From positions 12,098,501 through 12,162,500 of the forward strand of contig OY720097.1 in NCBI GenBank assembly GCA_963082875.1: DNA of 64,000 nucleotides, given 5' to 3'. Positions within the stretch are counted from its first letter, which is position 1, and each line of letters opens with the position of its first letter. Of the stretch, positions 1-15,000 are shown one piece after another. Both the position numbers and the translations under genes were made by a program. Source of the stretch: Corella eumyota. Taxonomy: Eukaryota > Chordata > Ascidiacea > Phlebobranchia > Corellidae. The notes under the pieces were generated by a model, which did no database searches, was not told where the DNA came from, and saw only the letters and a program-made list of their open reading frames with translations.

Positions 1-111
1 AATTAAAGTTTAAAAATACCCAATGTGTCTAAATGTAATTTTGTGAAATTTAGCTTAAATTTTGGATAAAATTTGCCAGCAAAATTGCACTTTAATAAAA
101 AATTATTGTAG

Positions 112-3100
112 TTGGTTCAATTGAGGCATGGAGAGTAATAATGGCTTTGAAAAGTGGTTTGTTGGCAGAAAGTACGTGGGCATTAAATGCACTCACAATT
201 TTATTATATGACCAACAAACTGTTTCTCAACTTAAACTTTCTCAACTTCCTGGTTTACTCGACTCAGTTGTTGAACATTACAGGTAAGTGTTTAAATGTA
301 CATTTTGTTTAAAAATTTTTAATAGACAAATCTAAAATTAGCGAAAATTTTAATATTAGCTTGCGTCTGAATGTTAACTTTCATTATATGGTCAGTAATT
401 GGAGTTTACTGGGTCATAGGTGGGGGTCCTGGCTCCCTTGACCATCGGGTGAAGGGTAATAACCTTGAGCTTGTTGGGGTGGTTTACCACTAGGTAAAAA
501 TCTAACAAAAAAACAACCAATAATGCTCATGATAATTTTTAACCAATAATGCCAATGAAAAAACTTGTCATTTTTTAGTTTGAAGGTCCTTATTGTGGAC
601 ATTCATTCATATATATTTATATATTGCGTACTACCCTTAAATATAAATAGATCTAAATTTTAAATAAAAAAGAAGTTAACTATTAATATGCCATGTTGTT
701 CAAAACAATTACTTAGTTTGGGGTTTTGATTTTTTTTATGTGGTATTAAATAAAAATATGAATTTTTAAATCACTGATCTTAATTGTATTTTGTTATTAA
801 AAGTTTTACCAAAAATTGATGATTTTAGAACTTGTTTGGGTCATCTTTTTTCACTTAAAAGCGAGAAAGTCATGTTGGGTGTGGAGTTTGTTAACGAGGA
901 CCTCCTTTCTTCCCAGAAGATCAATGAAGATGTTTTTGATCAGGATGACCTCGTCGACATTAAGGAATTAAAGGCAAAGATAAGAACAAGAAGTTGCAGA
1001 AGTAAAAATTCAATATTTTTTAAAAACTTTTTATTACAAAAGTTTGTCGAAAAATGTAGCAGGGACTGATATTATTTTAAATATTTTTTTAGTGGCAAAA
1101 TTAAATTTTTTTTTGTCAGGTAAAATGTGCAGCAAGTACACAAAATATTCTATTAAGTTTGATGGAAGAGCAGAAAATTATCCACAAGATCGAGTTGACC
1201 AGTGGGATTTCTCTAAAAAGGTAAAACTACTACTCTTTTTTATATAAAACTTTGCTTAAATTTATGCTTTTTAAACTTTTACCTTATGCTATTAATATTT
1301 TAATTAATTAAAATAAAATGTAGCTTAAAAGACAAAAAGTTTGACTAATTTATTGCTTTTTAAAATAAAAAAAACTGTTGATTGCTGAAGCAAAAAGTTG
1401 TTGCTGCAATATTATGGCACTTAAAGTCGGCCAAACGTTTTAAAAATTATTTTAACTTTTTTAGATCAATCTTGCTGATGACTTGGCCCACATTGTTGTC
1501 AGTTATTCCCAAAACGACAAAACAACAACAAAATCAATCAAGCATAAGGAAGATGAACCAATCAATCCGGACGAATCCATTGTTGTTGTCGAGGCAACTC
1601 TAGAAGATGTTTTAAACATTCCTTGTTCCGTACTTTCACCCGACGACTATGACATCACAGTAATGGATGAAGACATCACAATGAAAGTTGATGATGTCAC
1701 AGACTCTGATGTCGCAACTGAAAATAAATCAGAAAATCCAGATTTAACTAAAATATCGGAAACTGATAAAAAGGTTGCAGATAGTAAAAAATCTGTAGAA
1801 GTAAATTCAAGTGAATTAACAAACGGAGAGCTGATAGTAAATGACATCGTTAAAAAATCAGACATTATTGACAAGCTAAATGATCTCACCAATAAATCAA
1901 ATGAAATTATAAGTGACAACAAAACATTTAAATCGCCCTGTGACGTGATTAAACAAAGCTTAAAGAAAGAAGTTTTATGTAATGGTTTAACTACTGCTAC
2001 TATACTAAAGGAGCCAGAAATCTCAGAAGAAACAAAAATAAAAGAGGAAAAAACTGAAGAAGATTCTACAGAAACTGTTGCGGAAGAAAAAATGGATTGC
2101 TCGGATAAAAATACCAACAAAAATAGCGACCTTATTAAAAAAGAAGTCGAGCCTGAGGTTGTAGTTGAAGAAAGTGTAACTGCAAAAGTTGAAAAGATCT
2201 TGGAAGAGCGAAACGTGGTGTTACTTGAGGATGAAGCAGCAGGAAGTTGCAAGAGTCTTAACGACATCTTAACTGCTCCCATTTTGTGCCACAACCTTTG
2301 TAAAACAAGGCAGGAGATTTCCGATCGCCTGCAGTGTATTTCAAACATTATAAGAGGTTTTTCGTTTATCCCGCAAAACACCGGCGAAATATGCAAACAA
2401 AGACATCTGATAAAGGCTATTTCGGGCGGGTTATTATTGCGTCATAAACACAGAACAAGGCAGCGTAAAACTTCGAATACCACCGAAGAAGACAACGAAG
2501 ATGTTTCATCTGGTTGCGATCTTAAGAATAAGGATTTAGAAAATAAAAACAGCACAAAATACTACCTTAAATCACCTGATTTTGCATCGAAAAAAACAGT
2601 CACTACAAACAATTTATTTGCGCCAAAAGACAACACCAAAACGGGAGAAAATCAGCGCAATTGTCGTTTTAGCACAACAGTACTTGGTGAAACCGACAGC
2701 GAAACCGAAGAGATCTATAGTGACCCTTGGTGGTGGGATTGTGTTTATCGTTTACACGAAGATTCATTAGTAACCTTGTCAAACATTTCTTCGACTCTTG
2801 ACCTCTGTGAACTAACCGATGACCATGCAGCATTGTCCATTCTTGAAGCTTGCCTTCATTGGTCAGTCTGTCCATCTTCAGCCGCTTGTGATTCGTTTTC
2901 AACCAAACCAAGGTAAAAAAACTTGTTTTTTTTGTCTGCATTTAAGTTGTGTTTAGGGGTGTATTCTACTTGTGATTATTGTAATAAACTAATTTTAAAA
3001 AAGTAAAAAAAATATTTTTATTTCATTTACAGGGTGTTTATTGAATTTTTTATTTTTTTTACAGGCAGCCATTGTCTCCACAAAGACTTGCGTTGGACAT

Positions 3101-4320
3101 ATTAACAAAACTCAGCATAAAAGACCAAAATGTTGATCTTATTCTTGCAATAAGACCTTACAGTCGCCTAGAGAAACTGTTCATTCATTTGGTAAGTACC
3201 AACCATATTTAATTTCAAATCCGAAAAAAAAATAATTTATTTTATATAAAAAAATGTAGTTGTTTATTTGTTATTTAGCAATTACATCAATAATTTTATA
3301 TTTTTTTTCATATTTATTTTTATGTTTCTAGGTGAATTTAATTTGTGATCGAAAAGACCAAACCTTGCGAGAATTTGCCATCGTTCTACTTTGTAATTTA
3401 TCCTCAGCTGATTTCACTGTTGCTCGATCTGTTGCCCTACAAAAAGGTGCAATAAGCGGACTAATCAACTTTTTAGAGGTAAACATTTATTATAATTATG
3501 TTTTATGAAAGTTTATTTTTTATTCTAATGTTTCCAATACCAGTTAAGCGACTACCTATGCGTTGCTTTTTGTAAGGTTTTAAATTAAAGATAGATACAT
3601 ATATAAATATGAATATCCACTAATATGTTGTTTATTAGGCTATGCTAGTTGATTGCCTGCTAATTGTTGTAATATGGTTGCAACCATTCACTTATCTTGG
3701 TCCAAGATAATTAACCCATACACCACAAATTGCATTTTTTTATTTTGTATGCTTATACCTTTCTTGGTATTTTGTATCAAACTCCAAAATCAAAGTAAAA
3801 GAAATTCACAATATTTTTGTTAATTTAAGGAATGTGAAGAAACTGGTGTAAGCAATCGTCGAATGTTTTCGGCTGGTCAACAAATAATTAACTGTGGTAC
3901 ACCTCCATTTATGATGGTCAAATGTGCAAAAATTTTACTCAACATTGCCAAAGTTCCTGAAAACAAGTAAAATTTAAGTTTAGATCTTTTTAAAGTTACT
4001 TCTCTTAAAATGTTGTGGTCAAATTTAATTTGCTTAAAATAAAGCAAAATTATTCGATCTATATTTTTTAATTTGCTTAACTGTAAAAAATTTTTATGAA
4101 TTAGTTCTAATGAATTTTTGATTAAAAGTAAAGTGTTTTTAATTGATGGAGAAAATTAAATTTCAAATTTTTAACAATTTTTTATTTTTTTATTTGTAGG
4201 CCAAGTTTTATGAAGCATCAACTTCGGTTGTTATCATTATCGATGTCACAATTACTCGGGGTTTCCGTCACCAAAATTATTTCCTCACTTTTGTTTGAAA
4301 TAAGTCACGAGAGTCTGTGA
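112..4320 (+). CDS. ARID1: ARID1 (BAF250) C-terminal part, 5'-truncated by window
   Basis: This is the C-terminal part of the ARID1A/ARID1B-type subunit of the nuclear SWI/SNF (BAF) chromatin remodeller. Exons: 112-283, 829-1001, 1120-1220, 1465-2912, 3065-3191, 3332-3478, 3830-3966, 4200-4320. All borders are GT-AG and codon phases agree; about 807 residues are visible. The first exon reads [20 protein letters not shown], which matches the start of the BAF250_C domain of human ARID1A ([17 protein letters not shown]). Later exons contain [40 protein letters not shown] and [11 protein letters not shown], again as in human ARID1A ([36 protein letters not shown]). The 1.45 kb fourth exon carries a long Asp/Glu/Lys/Ser-rich spacer before the conserved block resumes near 2230. 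The stop at 4318 gives a C-terminus about where the human protein ends. The ARID DNA-binding domain is not in the window. The family is certain; whether it is the only ARID1 gene cannot be told. Confidence 0.95.
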
Positions 4321-6097
4321 TATTTTGAAACACTATTTTTTTTCACTTTTGGGGGGGGAGAAAGGGGAATTTTTTTGTATCATTAAATAATAAATACTAA
4401 GTTAGAAAAGGCCAAATGTGATTTTTAGGTGATAATTTACTCATTTTTTTCGATTTCGCAAACTGTTTATTTGAGATGTTATTTTTGTTTGTTTGTTTAC
4501 CCTCCTAATCTTATCCTTATTACTACTTTCGTTATAACTACGTCATATGCATAAAATACTTTCAAATAATGCTGCTGGAATTTTTGTCTTTTCGTGACGT
4601 CATCAACTCTGTGCGTGGCGTCAGCGACCTTTTTGTAAGCAAATACTGTGATATCAGACTAAGAAATAAAATGATTTCGCCCTTTGAGATAATAACGATA
4701 CAGTTTATTGCCGAAAAATATTGAATTTTAGAGCAAAAATCAACGTTGAAATACAACAACGTGTGTGCAATAGTGTTGTCAGTTATATAAACAATATTTC
4801 TCTTAAATTTAAAGTTTCAAATTTTTGCTATAGATCCTAACTCATTTTTGTCCCTGAGCTTGCCTGGATTTTGACATAGCTCAGTCAATAGAACTATAGT
4901 CACAAATTTTTCTTTTCTATTTATTTTTGTGTTTAGTTCAACTCTTTATGATATTCGTTTATTTACTATTTTTGTCGCTTTGTGCCATTCGAAACCAGGC
5001 AGCAACATTTTTGTGACATTTTTGTTTCTCTGTTTTGGTCACTTTAAAAATAAAATGTCCAGATCAGCAAACTGAAAATAAAATTTATATTTTTAGAATG
5101 TACTATTAGGGCACTATTGAAGTTTTAATTAAGTCTAAATTAAAATATAATGTCAACAATAAAATAAAGCATAAAACGCAATACCTCAAATGGGTATATA
5201 TGTTATTACAATATTTCTTAAAGAAGAATTAAATGCTTTTATTATATTTTCCACTCTTCTAAAATTCAATATTTTGGCGCACAAAAGCACAGTTCAAAAT
5301 AGGACAAAATAAGAAAATTTGTAACCGCAAGTTGGCGCTTTCGAGTCGTCAATTCAGCCTCGTTTTCGACAATTTGTTTTTTTGGCGAAATCATTTTGTT
5401 CACAGTCAGCGAAGTCTTCATGGTTCATTTCCAACAAAGTAAAGTCAACATTTCCTATGTATCGTGTTTTGTACATAGAAAGTTTACAGAATTAGGTTGT
5501 TTACAAGTTTAAAGCTTAGGCTGGAGCCATTTATTAAATATTAGTGTTTAAAAAAAATTGACTTTTTTAGCCAGGTAGTAGTTCCATAAAAAGCGATTTT
5601 ATCATTTATTTTTTAAAGGCTTATGTTTTATAAAATGCTTTAAAATTGAATTAGTAGACCGAAAAAACATACATATTAGCTAAAGTCGTAGTAATTGATG
5701 AACTACATTTTTTTAACGAAGATTATCTTAATTTTAAAAAGCTATCGTCTATGGAGTTGACATTCTGCTTTGTTCTCGAATAACAATTAGTTATCAATAT
5801 TGGATTATTGATTAATTGTTTTAAAGCATTCATGATATAAATCGTATAAAGTAGTATACTCAACTTATTTAAGAGAAAAAAAGAGTAAAGGTTATGTAAA
5901 TATGCTGCAAAGTATTATTATATTTACCAAATCTGCAAACAATATAGCTATTTAACATGAAAAAAAATTTTTATAGTAGTATTTTTTAAAATAGAAATAA
6001 AGTTTTAATAGCAATGTAAGTTAAACAGCTGTACTTGCAATTAATTTACACCCAATTAAATCTATCAAGTTAAATTGTGGATTAAAATATTGGAATT
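4321..6097. other. Intergenic region between ARID1 and NHS-like gene
   Basis: This is the 3' untranslated end of ARID1 followed by the probable promoter region of the NHS-like gene. It holds a G-rich run near 4349, several AATAAA words and one perfect TGACGTCA octamer (4595-4602). No coding exon is supported. The two genes are head-to-tail on the same strand. Confidence 0.6.
4389..4394 (+). terminator. Candidate polyadenylation signal of ARID1
   Basis: AATAAA lies about 70 bases after the ARID1 stop codon, in AT-rich 3' flanking sequence. Further AATAAA copies follow near 4665 and 5159, so the site actually used is uncertain. Confidence 0.45.
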
Positions 6098-9000
6098 ATG
6101 CCTTTTGTTAAAAGAGTTATACAACCTGGACAAATTCGAAGACATGAAAGTGGCGATAATAGCATATTCGAAGACCATGAAGAAGTAATTAACAATTAAA
6201 AATTCTTTAAAAATAACCATTTTAAAAATATCACCTTTTTTGTTGACTTTTTGGACTAAAAAATTTTTGAACATGCTAATTTAGTTTAAATAATTTAATT
6301 TAAAAATTTTTTAAAAACATTAAAATTGCAAATAAAGTTATTTATTTCCTTTTAACAATTGGATAAAATACTTAAAAAAGTAACTTGTATTATTGTCTAA
6401 ATAAGGTGGTTAACCATGCTTTGGTTAAAGCTTTAAGGCAGTTGTCCTCATTAACTGTACATGCTGAAGATATATTCAAGGAAATAGAAGATGAATTTAC
6501 AATAACTTTCAGGTTTTACGAAATGTTTTTAAACTTGTTTTAATGTAAGGCATTCAAATTTAACAGTCAGTTTATCAATGGTTATATTACCACCATAAAA
6601 ATATTTTAAATTGCTTTAGAAAGTAATGGGTATATCTCTTTAGTTAATATTTACTGATATATGTAGGTGTACACATTATATTTGCAAACTTAAATTAATA
6701 CAACCCTTTCTTTAATTGCTAAATTGTTGTTTTTAGGAGGTGTGAAAGGGTGAATGAAAGGTTGAATAAATTATTTGAAACCACTAATAATCTCAATCCA
6801 AAAGAAGTTCAAATTCGTGAGTTTATGATTTATACATTTTTGATTTATAATTTTTTATATTGAATACCAACTTATATCAAAACTTTACACAGCACAAATT
6901 ATGAATATTTTGGGTCAAAAAATGTAGCAAATAATATTCGGATGTATGTTATATTTTGAAAATATTATTTGATTTGGGCAACAGCATAAAAATAACTTTA
7001 ATGTTAAAACCTTTAATGATTAAGCAATAGGATGTGCAACAGCCTATTTAAATTTGATATATCGAAAGCAAATGTTTGATAAATATTAAACATGTGTCTT
7101 CAGCTTTTTTTTTCAAACTTAAAGCAAACAAAGTGAGTTGTAAAAGTGTCCTTTGATATGATATTGCACAATATAGTAGTAAAGATAAATTTTATTATTT
7201 GCTTAAATTGTACAATGATAATATTATAATATTTTTGGAAAGTCAGCTTTATTTTTGATAATAAGTTCTCCAGTTTTTGAGTACTTAGGAAAAATTTTAT
7301 TAAACAGTTTAATTGATTATTTTTTAAAAAGTCGACTTATAATTAAACAATTTTGCTGAGCCAGGTTTAAAAATGCAACACTTCAAAAAAAACTGGCAGC
7401 CCACAGAGTTTACCTGTTTAAAAACAAATGTTTGTAGTTTAAAAACAGTTTAGCCTAAAGCTATGTAGTATGTTATTGGCACCAAAAAATTGGGATTAGC
7501 TTCTAATTATGTTGTAGTAAAATATTTAGGTCTGCATGATTTATTTTTATTTTTACAAACAATTATGATCTTATAATTGCTGAAACCTGTTTTTTTTAAT
7601 TATTTTTTGTCAACTAATTGGGGTCAATTATAATTCAAGAATCTTTCTAACAAAAACAATACTCTTTTACAATTTTTTGGATTTATCACTAAAAATAATA
7701 TTTGTATTTTTTCTTAGCAAATTCTTTACACAAAACCTATGTAACTTTCAAACACATCATTTTGTTTCAACTAAAATTAAACAACATTGGGTTGTTTTAC
7801 AATGCTTGATGGTATAAACACAATAGTCGTTACATAACTATTGTCTTTATTTTGTAATTAAACAATTCAAACACAGGGAATGTAGATTACATACATAAAA
7901 ATAAATGATGTGTTTTTCCTTATTTGATGATCAAGCATTTGTATCAAATTCATCAGCAAAATTGGAGTTCAATTTCATTGTATTTTTGGCTAACTTTTGT
8001 TGGTTTTAAGTAGTTTAATTTTGTTGGTTTTAAGTAGTTTAATTGATTCCTGATAAGTTTATTTTTGTAGTTTGTTTCTTTTTTTTAATTGATTACCAAA
8101 GCCTGGAAAATATCACAACTTATCGTAGTAAATTGCTTGAGAAAGGGTGTGGTTGCGAAGTGGTTATTGAAATTCTTACAGTTTTCCATTTATCTTTAAA
8201 ATAAGTAAAGCTTGAAATTTAAAAAAGGCTGTCATCTCAAATAGCCTATATATATGTTTATATACACAACTATTTAAAAAATGCAGTATTTACATTACGT
8301 TGTTATATACCTGCTTTTCCCCATGATGCGTTATATATCTCGAGACCTCGCATTGAACTTAACGCATTATAAAACAAAGGGATGTTATTATAACCTTATG
8401 GGAATTATATAACAATGGAATCAGCATGGGAAATGTATTGATAATATAACGCGCGCGTAGCTGATAAAATTCAATAACTTCTGACATTTGATATTAACGT
8501 TAAAACCGCATTAAGTAATGGTTTAATACTTTCAAATATATTGATTGATTAACGCTTTGAAATAAAAAATTTGCTTTTAGTATATTAAAATGTAAAGTTA
8601 AATGCTGTTATTTTAAAAAAAATATTGGGTTAATAAGCAAAAAAAGTTTATATTAAAATCACAAAGCAAAACAAAGTATATATATTAATTCAACCAAAAG
8701 TCACAAAATCTTAGAAAAACTATATCTTATCCTATATTAAACGAACATTATAATATCAAATTTTGCTGCTAGCTTTGTATTTATAATATAATGTATCAGT
8801 TTAAGTTATAAAAAAATAGAATTTCCTTTTAAGACAAGATTTTTTTGGCCTTGTTATCTTTGAACAAAACCGCGCGCGTGTTTGCGTGTTGAAAATCAAG
8901 AATTCGGCAAATATTTTTTACTCCCTAAAATTACGTTAAGCTTATAAGGAAATCGTTTAATTCGGAATTGCTTCCCGATAGTTGCTATTTATTACCCCGA

Positions 9001-12000
9001 CCTTTCTTGTCGTGACGTCACAGAAATTGTCCACCGTGGGAAAATGACCATTTTTTTAAAATTAAATCGCAATTTTTAAATATTGGATTTTGGCAAAAAT
9101 TGATAACTTTTAATAGGCACGTCTTTAATAATTGGTTTTATGACGTCACTTATTGCTTGTTGTGCAATCGGATCAGTTAAACCGGACACGTAGATTTAGT
9201 TTTGTCTCATTGCGAAATGGAATTCGAAAAATTCGTTTGCGAAATTCGTTGCATTGTTTTTTGCCGGGTTTTATTTACGGCAAATTGAGATCTTGAATAG
9301 TAACGTAAGGGTAGTAAAGTAATGGAATGTGTGATCGCTTTTTATTCTAATGGATTTTACTAAATTTTTTAAACGGTTTAACTAATGTAAATTATAGGCT
9401 TAAGAATTGGTTTAAATTTCTACAATTAGTTAAATTTGTTATTGGCCACGTTTTAATCCACGCACGAATACATATATGTATATATATATATTTACTCATA
9501 CTTTAATATACATGATTAGAAACCAAGTTTAACGACCAAAACTAAATACGAGGTTCATCTTACTGTACACTATATTAATATTCCAAGCTGTTAAATTTAA
9601 TTTAAGACTAAGCATATTTTATTCTATGTTTACTCGAGATTGGGTTAGGGTAAGGTCCAAGCCTGAGTTACTCAAGATTGGGTCAGGGTAACTGATGTTA
9701 CCCTATGTTTAGTCCATGAAGTCGACCTTCCTAAATCGAGGATAAATAAATGGGAAAACTAACAACAACAAAATGTAGGTTATTGTAATATACATTTGTT
9801 GAGCCAGTAATGTTGCAATAACGTAAAACCACGCGCGTTGCCTTTTACCCGAAATAAACCGACTTCACGTCTCACCATTGTCTTTTCTTTGTGACGTAAT
9901 AAACATGTGCGAGTGTGTATTGTGTGCGAGAACTTTTAATTGTGACAAAACAAAGGACAGTGTTACTCGATTCGAACGAGTTTTTCAATGGGTTCGCAGG
10001 AAATTCGATTAAACGAAGCGACTTAATTTGATTAAGCGATCGCCATGTGGTTGTGTTATAAATGGAAAAATTGTTAAAAAAATGTTTTTTTGTCTTTAAC
10101 TTGTTTATTATTTAACGAATGTTGTAATACTAGCTTTTGTAAATGTTGATTTTTCAAAATTTTGTTTTTGGTACATTTAAAAAAAATTACGTCATTGGGA
10201 GTTTGAATTACTATTTTTTGGTGTTTATCCAATTAGGTTTAAAAAATATTAAAACTAACCTGGGTTTTAACAAAATATTTATTTTTAAACTTAGCACTTA
10301 GAATAATAACAAAAAGCTATATACACTTCTATACCAAACTACATTTTATTTACCGTCAAGTTTTTATTAATAGCATTTCGAATTGTCGTTCTCACGTGTT
10401 TTTAGCTTTTTACATATAATTTACATTGTCGAAAGTTAGACATTTTTTCGTTACTAATTTTATAACACGAAGGCACCTTTATAAAACTTTGTGAACGTTT
10501 ACTCGAGCGTGTAGTATAGTCTGGCTGTAAATATTTATCTCATAAATGTAGCAACTTTTTTTCCGATTCTCTTTTTATATGTGAGTTTTGTTGTAAATTT
10601 AACTGATTACACTTTAGACATATAAAAATATATCATTTTTAAACCATTAGTTGTGTTTGCTTACATTTTACATACCAGTGCCTTTATTGATTTGGCCTAT
10701 AATTTTGTTGTTTTTTTAAATACATTTGAACTATAAAACAATTTATTTAAAAAAGCAAAACCAGTTATCAGATTGCAAAAAATTCGTTACAATTATTTGA
10801 AAAATAGTATTTGTGCCCTTTAATACCAAACTAAAATATGTATTTGTGCATTGAAATGTAAAAGTAAATGTGGTAGGCCATACTTTTTTTTCGTTTTAAA
10901 ATCGAATTCTGTGAAAAATAAAGCATGGACTGTAAGTACGGTGGTCATTTGCGAGATTTCGAGCGTAAAAATCGATGTCCTATTATTCCCCGTGGACCCA
11001 AAATCTTAAATGGATTTAAAGAATTAACTTCACATTCTTGTTATTTTTACACATCAATCTATAATGCCTAAAAAAATTGCATTGTATTTTTTTTAACACT
11101 TCGGTATATTTACTACAGCATTTTGCATTAATGGTTATATATATGGTAATTTACGAAAAATTAAACCTTTTATTAAAATTTCTTGCTTTATTATTTTTTT
11201 AGTAGGTTTAATGTAGTTAGTTATATGGTCTGGTATTGGCATGTTTTTTACTCTTGTTATGTAACCTACAATTAATTTCACTTTAAGTACTTGGAAATTG
11301 TCCGGCGCCCAAGAAAGGCGTTTTAACTACGCCCTATTCTATGTTTATACAGAACACAAACTAAGCCCTAAGCCGCATATAAACCGTATATAGAATAAAG
11401 CAGTGTTTTAAGCGATTTTAACCTCTTTTACAAACCTCGTTTAAACCTCTCGCTTTTCGAAACAAACAGCGCGCCCCTCGTTTCAATTCGATGACCCTTC
11501 AAACTTTTAGCTATAATGACGTCACATTTCGGTAACTATTGCGTCATCGTAGGACCACTGTGTCATAAGCACCACTATTTGTTTTGTCTGTAGTCAATTT
11601 TACCTGGCAGGTGTTTGTGGTCGTTTGATTTTTGGCGGGAAAGGTTTTCGTTGGACGACTCGATAAATAATTAACTTTATTCGTGTGTGTAACATACCCC
11701 CTTACAGACACAAGTGTTTGCAGTTATGAAACTCAAACAATTAGCTCCGCCGTGATTTATGTATAGTTGGTTAGTTAATAAACTCACAGAAATATATTTG
11801 ACATTGATTTAAAATCGAAAAAGTTGCTAAATTCTCAAAGAAATTTTAATTTTAAAAACTGAGTTATGGACGACAAAATATTAATATTCACTACGCCCAA
11901 TACTAATTATATTTAAAGTCATAAATTTAACCCAATTTACGTCACCAGTTCATTAAATATTCACTATTTGTTGAAAATGCTCCTACGAAGGTTTCCGCTT

Positions 12001-15000
12001 CGATTACTACGAATATAATATAGCAGGAATTAGGGAAAGGTTGACGAGCGAATATGACTTGGATCACCTAACCTCGTTTAACCCATCCCTTATCTACAAT
12101 AATCAAACAACAAATTATCGTTACGCTCCGTATGTCGTCGTTATATTAAATACAAGTGCATTTTACGATTAACCTAGCCTAGAGTTTTGCATGAACCTAA
12201 TTTTTGTGAGTAATGAAAGTAAAAGTCCTTTTTTAACTATTCAAAATGATCAAGATTTAAAGCATTATCACTGTTTAATTACAGTAATTATTATGTTTTT
12301 GTACTTTGTTTGTTAAAAAAATTTATAGATACCTCTTACAAATTGTAATTGCCTGTTTTTATAATCGATAATTACAGCTTATTCACACTTCATAATAATT
12401 GGTGAGCATAAGTCACTTTATTGCTTAGATGTAAATTGGATTAAAATTAATCTTCTTGTTGGAACGTAAAGAATTAGTATGGGATTTAAATAAAGATTTT
12501 TTTTATTTAAGTAAATCTGCATAGTAGGCTGTTTTTTATATATTCTTTTTTTAGTTTGTATAATTTTTAAAAGTTTGTGGTGGAAGTATGTATTACAAAT
12601 ACATATAGTAAAAAGAACATGTATTGTTTAAAAAATTTGGGTGTTGTGAAATTTAAAAAAGTAAAAAGTTAATCAAGTTGTAACTAAACATGTAAAACTG
12701 AAATATTTTAGAACTCACTAGCGCAACATATTTTTCATATTGCCAATATTTCCCAACCGCTCGTGGGCGCTAATGAGACTACATCAATCGATCAAAATCT
12801 CTCGCGCTCTATTAAAAAATTGATCCCATTCAATTAAATAAGGATTGTCATATGGTGCGCCAGATTAAGATAAATTATTATCGGATTTCGTTGCGGTGGT
12901 TGTAGCTTGTGAAAGGTACACGTCACAGTTGAAATAACAAGTGGGGAAAGATATATGACATTGCTATAAATATTTTATTGGTTCGCGTATTTCAGTAGAC
13001 TATACGTTAGGCAACTGTTTATTTAAATGATAGGGCGTGAGGTTAATGAATCACGCGAAATAAAAAACCTATCTTAAATAAAAAATAATTTTAGGGATCT
13101 ATTTATTATAAAACTCATATATTGTCATAGTCAGATTTAATTCATTAGAGTTGATAAAGTTTAACTAAAGGACAGCTAAGCGTTTTGTACAGGAACTATA
13201 TTCTATTAATTATAAGCTATATATTGTTTATTTAGCAAACAAGTTTTTTAGCAAAATTTAAAAGGCTATATTATATCTCGATCGTTTCTCATTAAAATTT
13301 AATAATTAACAAGTTGGGTAATATTTGCTTTCTTAAAATTTTTCATATGAACTGTATTGCCGCGCTTACACAGTACACACTTTAAATAGTTGTTTTTAAA
13401 AATGTTATCGCTAGATTACGATCGTCCTAGGCGCATATTAAAATGACAAATTGTTTTCGACAAAATTTCTATAGCACGTTCACATAATCCCACTCCGAAA
13501 CAAAGATGTCAACAATTTAATAATTAACCAATCCCGTAATCAGCAATCTGGTATCTATATACACGTTATAATACATCCCTTGTCATTATATATATATATT
13601 TATACGTAGAGTAAATTGTATGTTGTATTGAGGGACGCAATAACCATCCGATCGGCCTTTGTCAGTTTCGCGTTGTTCTTTTTGTGTTTGCTTTTTAATA
13701 TTGCGTCAGAGCAGTTTGGTTAATGTACAACGTCGAAGGGTATATTAGGGTCCTAGCTATTGTTAGTTTTTCACACTAGTACACATGTATAAGAAAGCTT
13801 TAACGGTAGGGCGAGGTTTTTTAAAGTTTAACTTGGCGTCAATAGATTTAAAGCTTTGCATTCAGATAATGTTCGTAAGTAAAGTACGCCTAAAATTTCA
13901 TGTTTTGTAACAAAAGTTTTAAGTTAAATTTACATATTCGCCATTAAAGGTAAATTTACGATTCGTATACCATAGTTATATTTAAAATGTTTATTTTTGT
14001 CTAAATGCTTTACTAAAAAGTTCCGTAACAAAATATAAACATTTCGCGCGACTTTTTTTTCAATTTCAAAAGTCTTGTTTTTCAAGTTAAGCTGGGTTTT
14101 GTCAACACAGCAAAGTTGTTATTTTGCGGTAAGGTCGATTTACAATCGCACGTGACTTAGCTTTATGTGTCTGGTAAGCTTTTGGATTAGACTCAACCTG
14201 GTCACACATGTCCGTGTTTACCTTGTACAATAACATTCGAAGAAAAACGACATGTCCTAGTGTCTGGTAGTAACCATGAGTCAGCAGCAAATATATAAGA
14301 AAACAGTCTGATTTCAGACCGCAAGTTTATTTTATAGAGTCGACGATCTCCGTTACAGTCTTATTTTAATCGCAGGCTATAAGATACAGTTACGATTTAA
14401 AATCTAAATGGAAGTAATTTAAACCCGGATAAGTTTATAGCTATTTAAATGTGGCACGGGTAATAGCATTAGGGTTGCTTTAGCTTTATGTAAGAGTAAT
14501 ACGAGATCGGCATTGGACTGAATTGTCGGATTATTGCTTTATAGGAATAGCAGGAGTTCTGTGAAATAAGGGGTGCGGAAATAATAGGGTTGAAAAGTTG
14601 AAAGAAAAGTTGGATCGATATAATGTATCGGTTTAAGTTTGATCCATCATTAGTTTTAAATTGCCTAAACTTAGTTGGTTTAGCGGGAAGCGAAAGTTAA
14701 AATTTCTCAGTATACAATTTCGAAAGTTCAAAAATAAACGTTCCTAAAATTTTGCAAAACACTTAGTATAAGTCAGTAAACAACGATTTTGCCATAGCTC
14801 TGCAAACAATAAAGTTAAAAGTTATTTTTAAAGTAAATATTATTGAGAAATGGAGAACCAAAAAAAAATTTACATATACTTCTTTAGTTGCTATTTAGCC
14901 ACGTAACTAAGAATTGCGTTAATTTCGGCGAGAACAAATTAAATGTCCCGAATATATTTATATTACTTATTACATAATTAATAAATAGACCCATTAGGCA

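Noticed and set aside
1647-2396. 250-codon open frame on the minus strand
   Set aside because: It is the antisense of the ARID1 low-complexity exon. Its Ser/Phe/Leu-rich composition is what the reverse complement of Asp/Glu/Lys/Ser codons gives.
10925-11071. Short forward frame starting [16 protein letters not shown] in the NHS intron
   Set aside because: Possible phase-1 donors exist, but there is no homology, no clear promoter and the composition is like its flanks.
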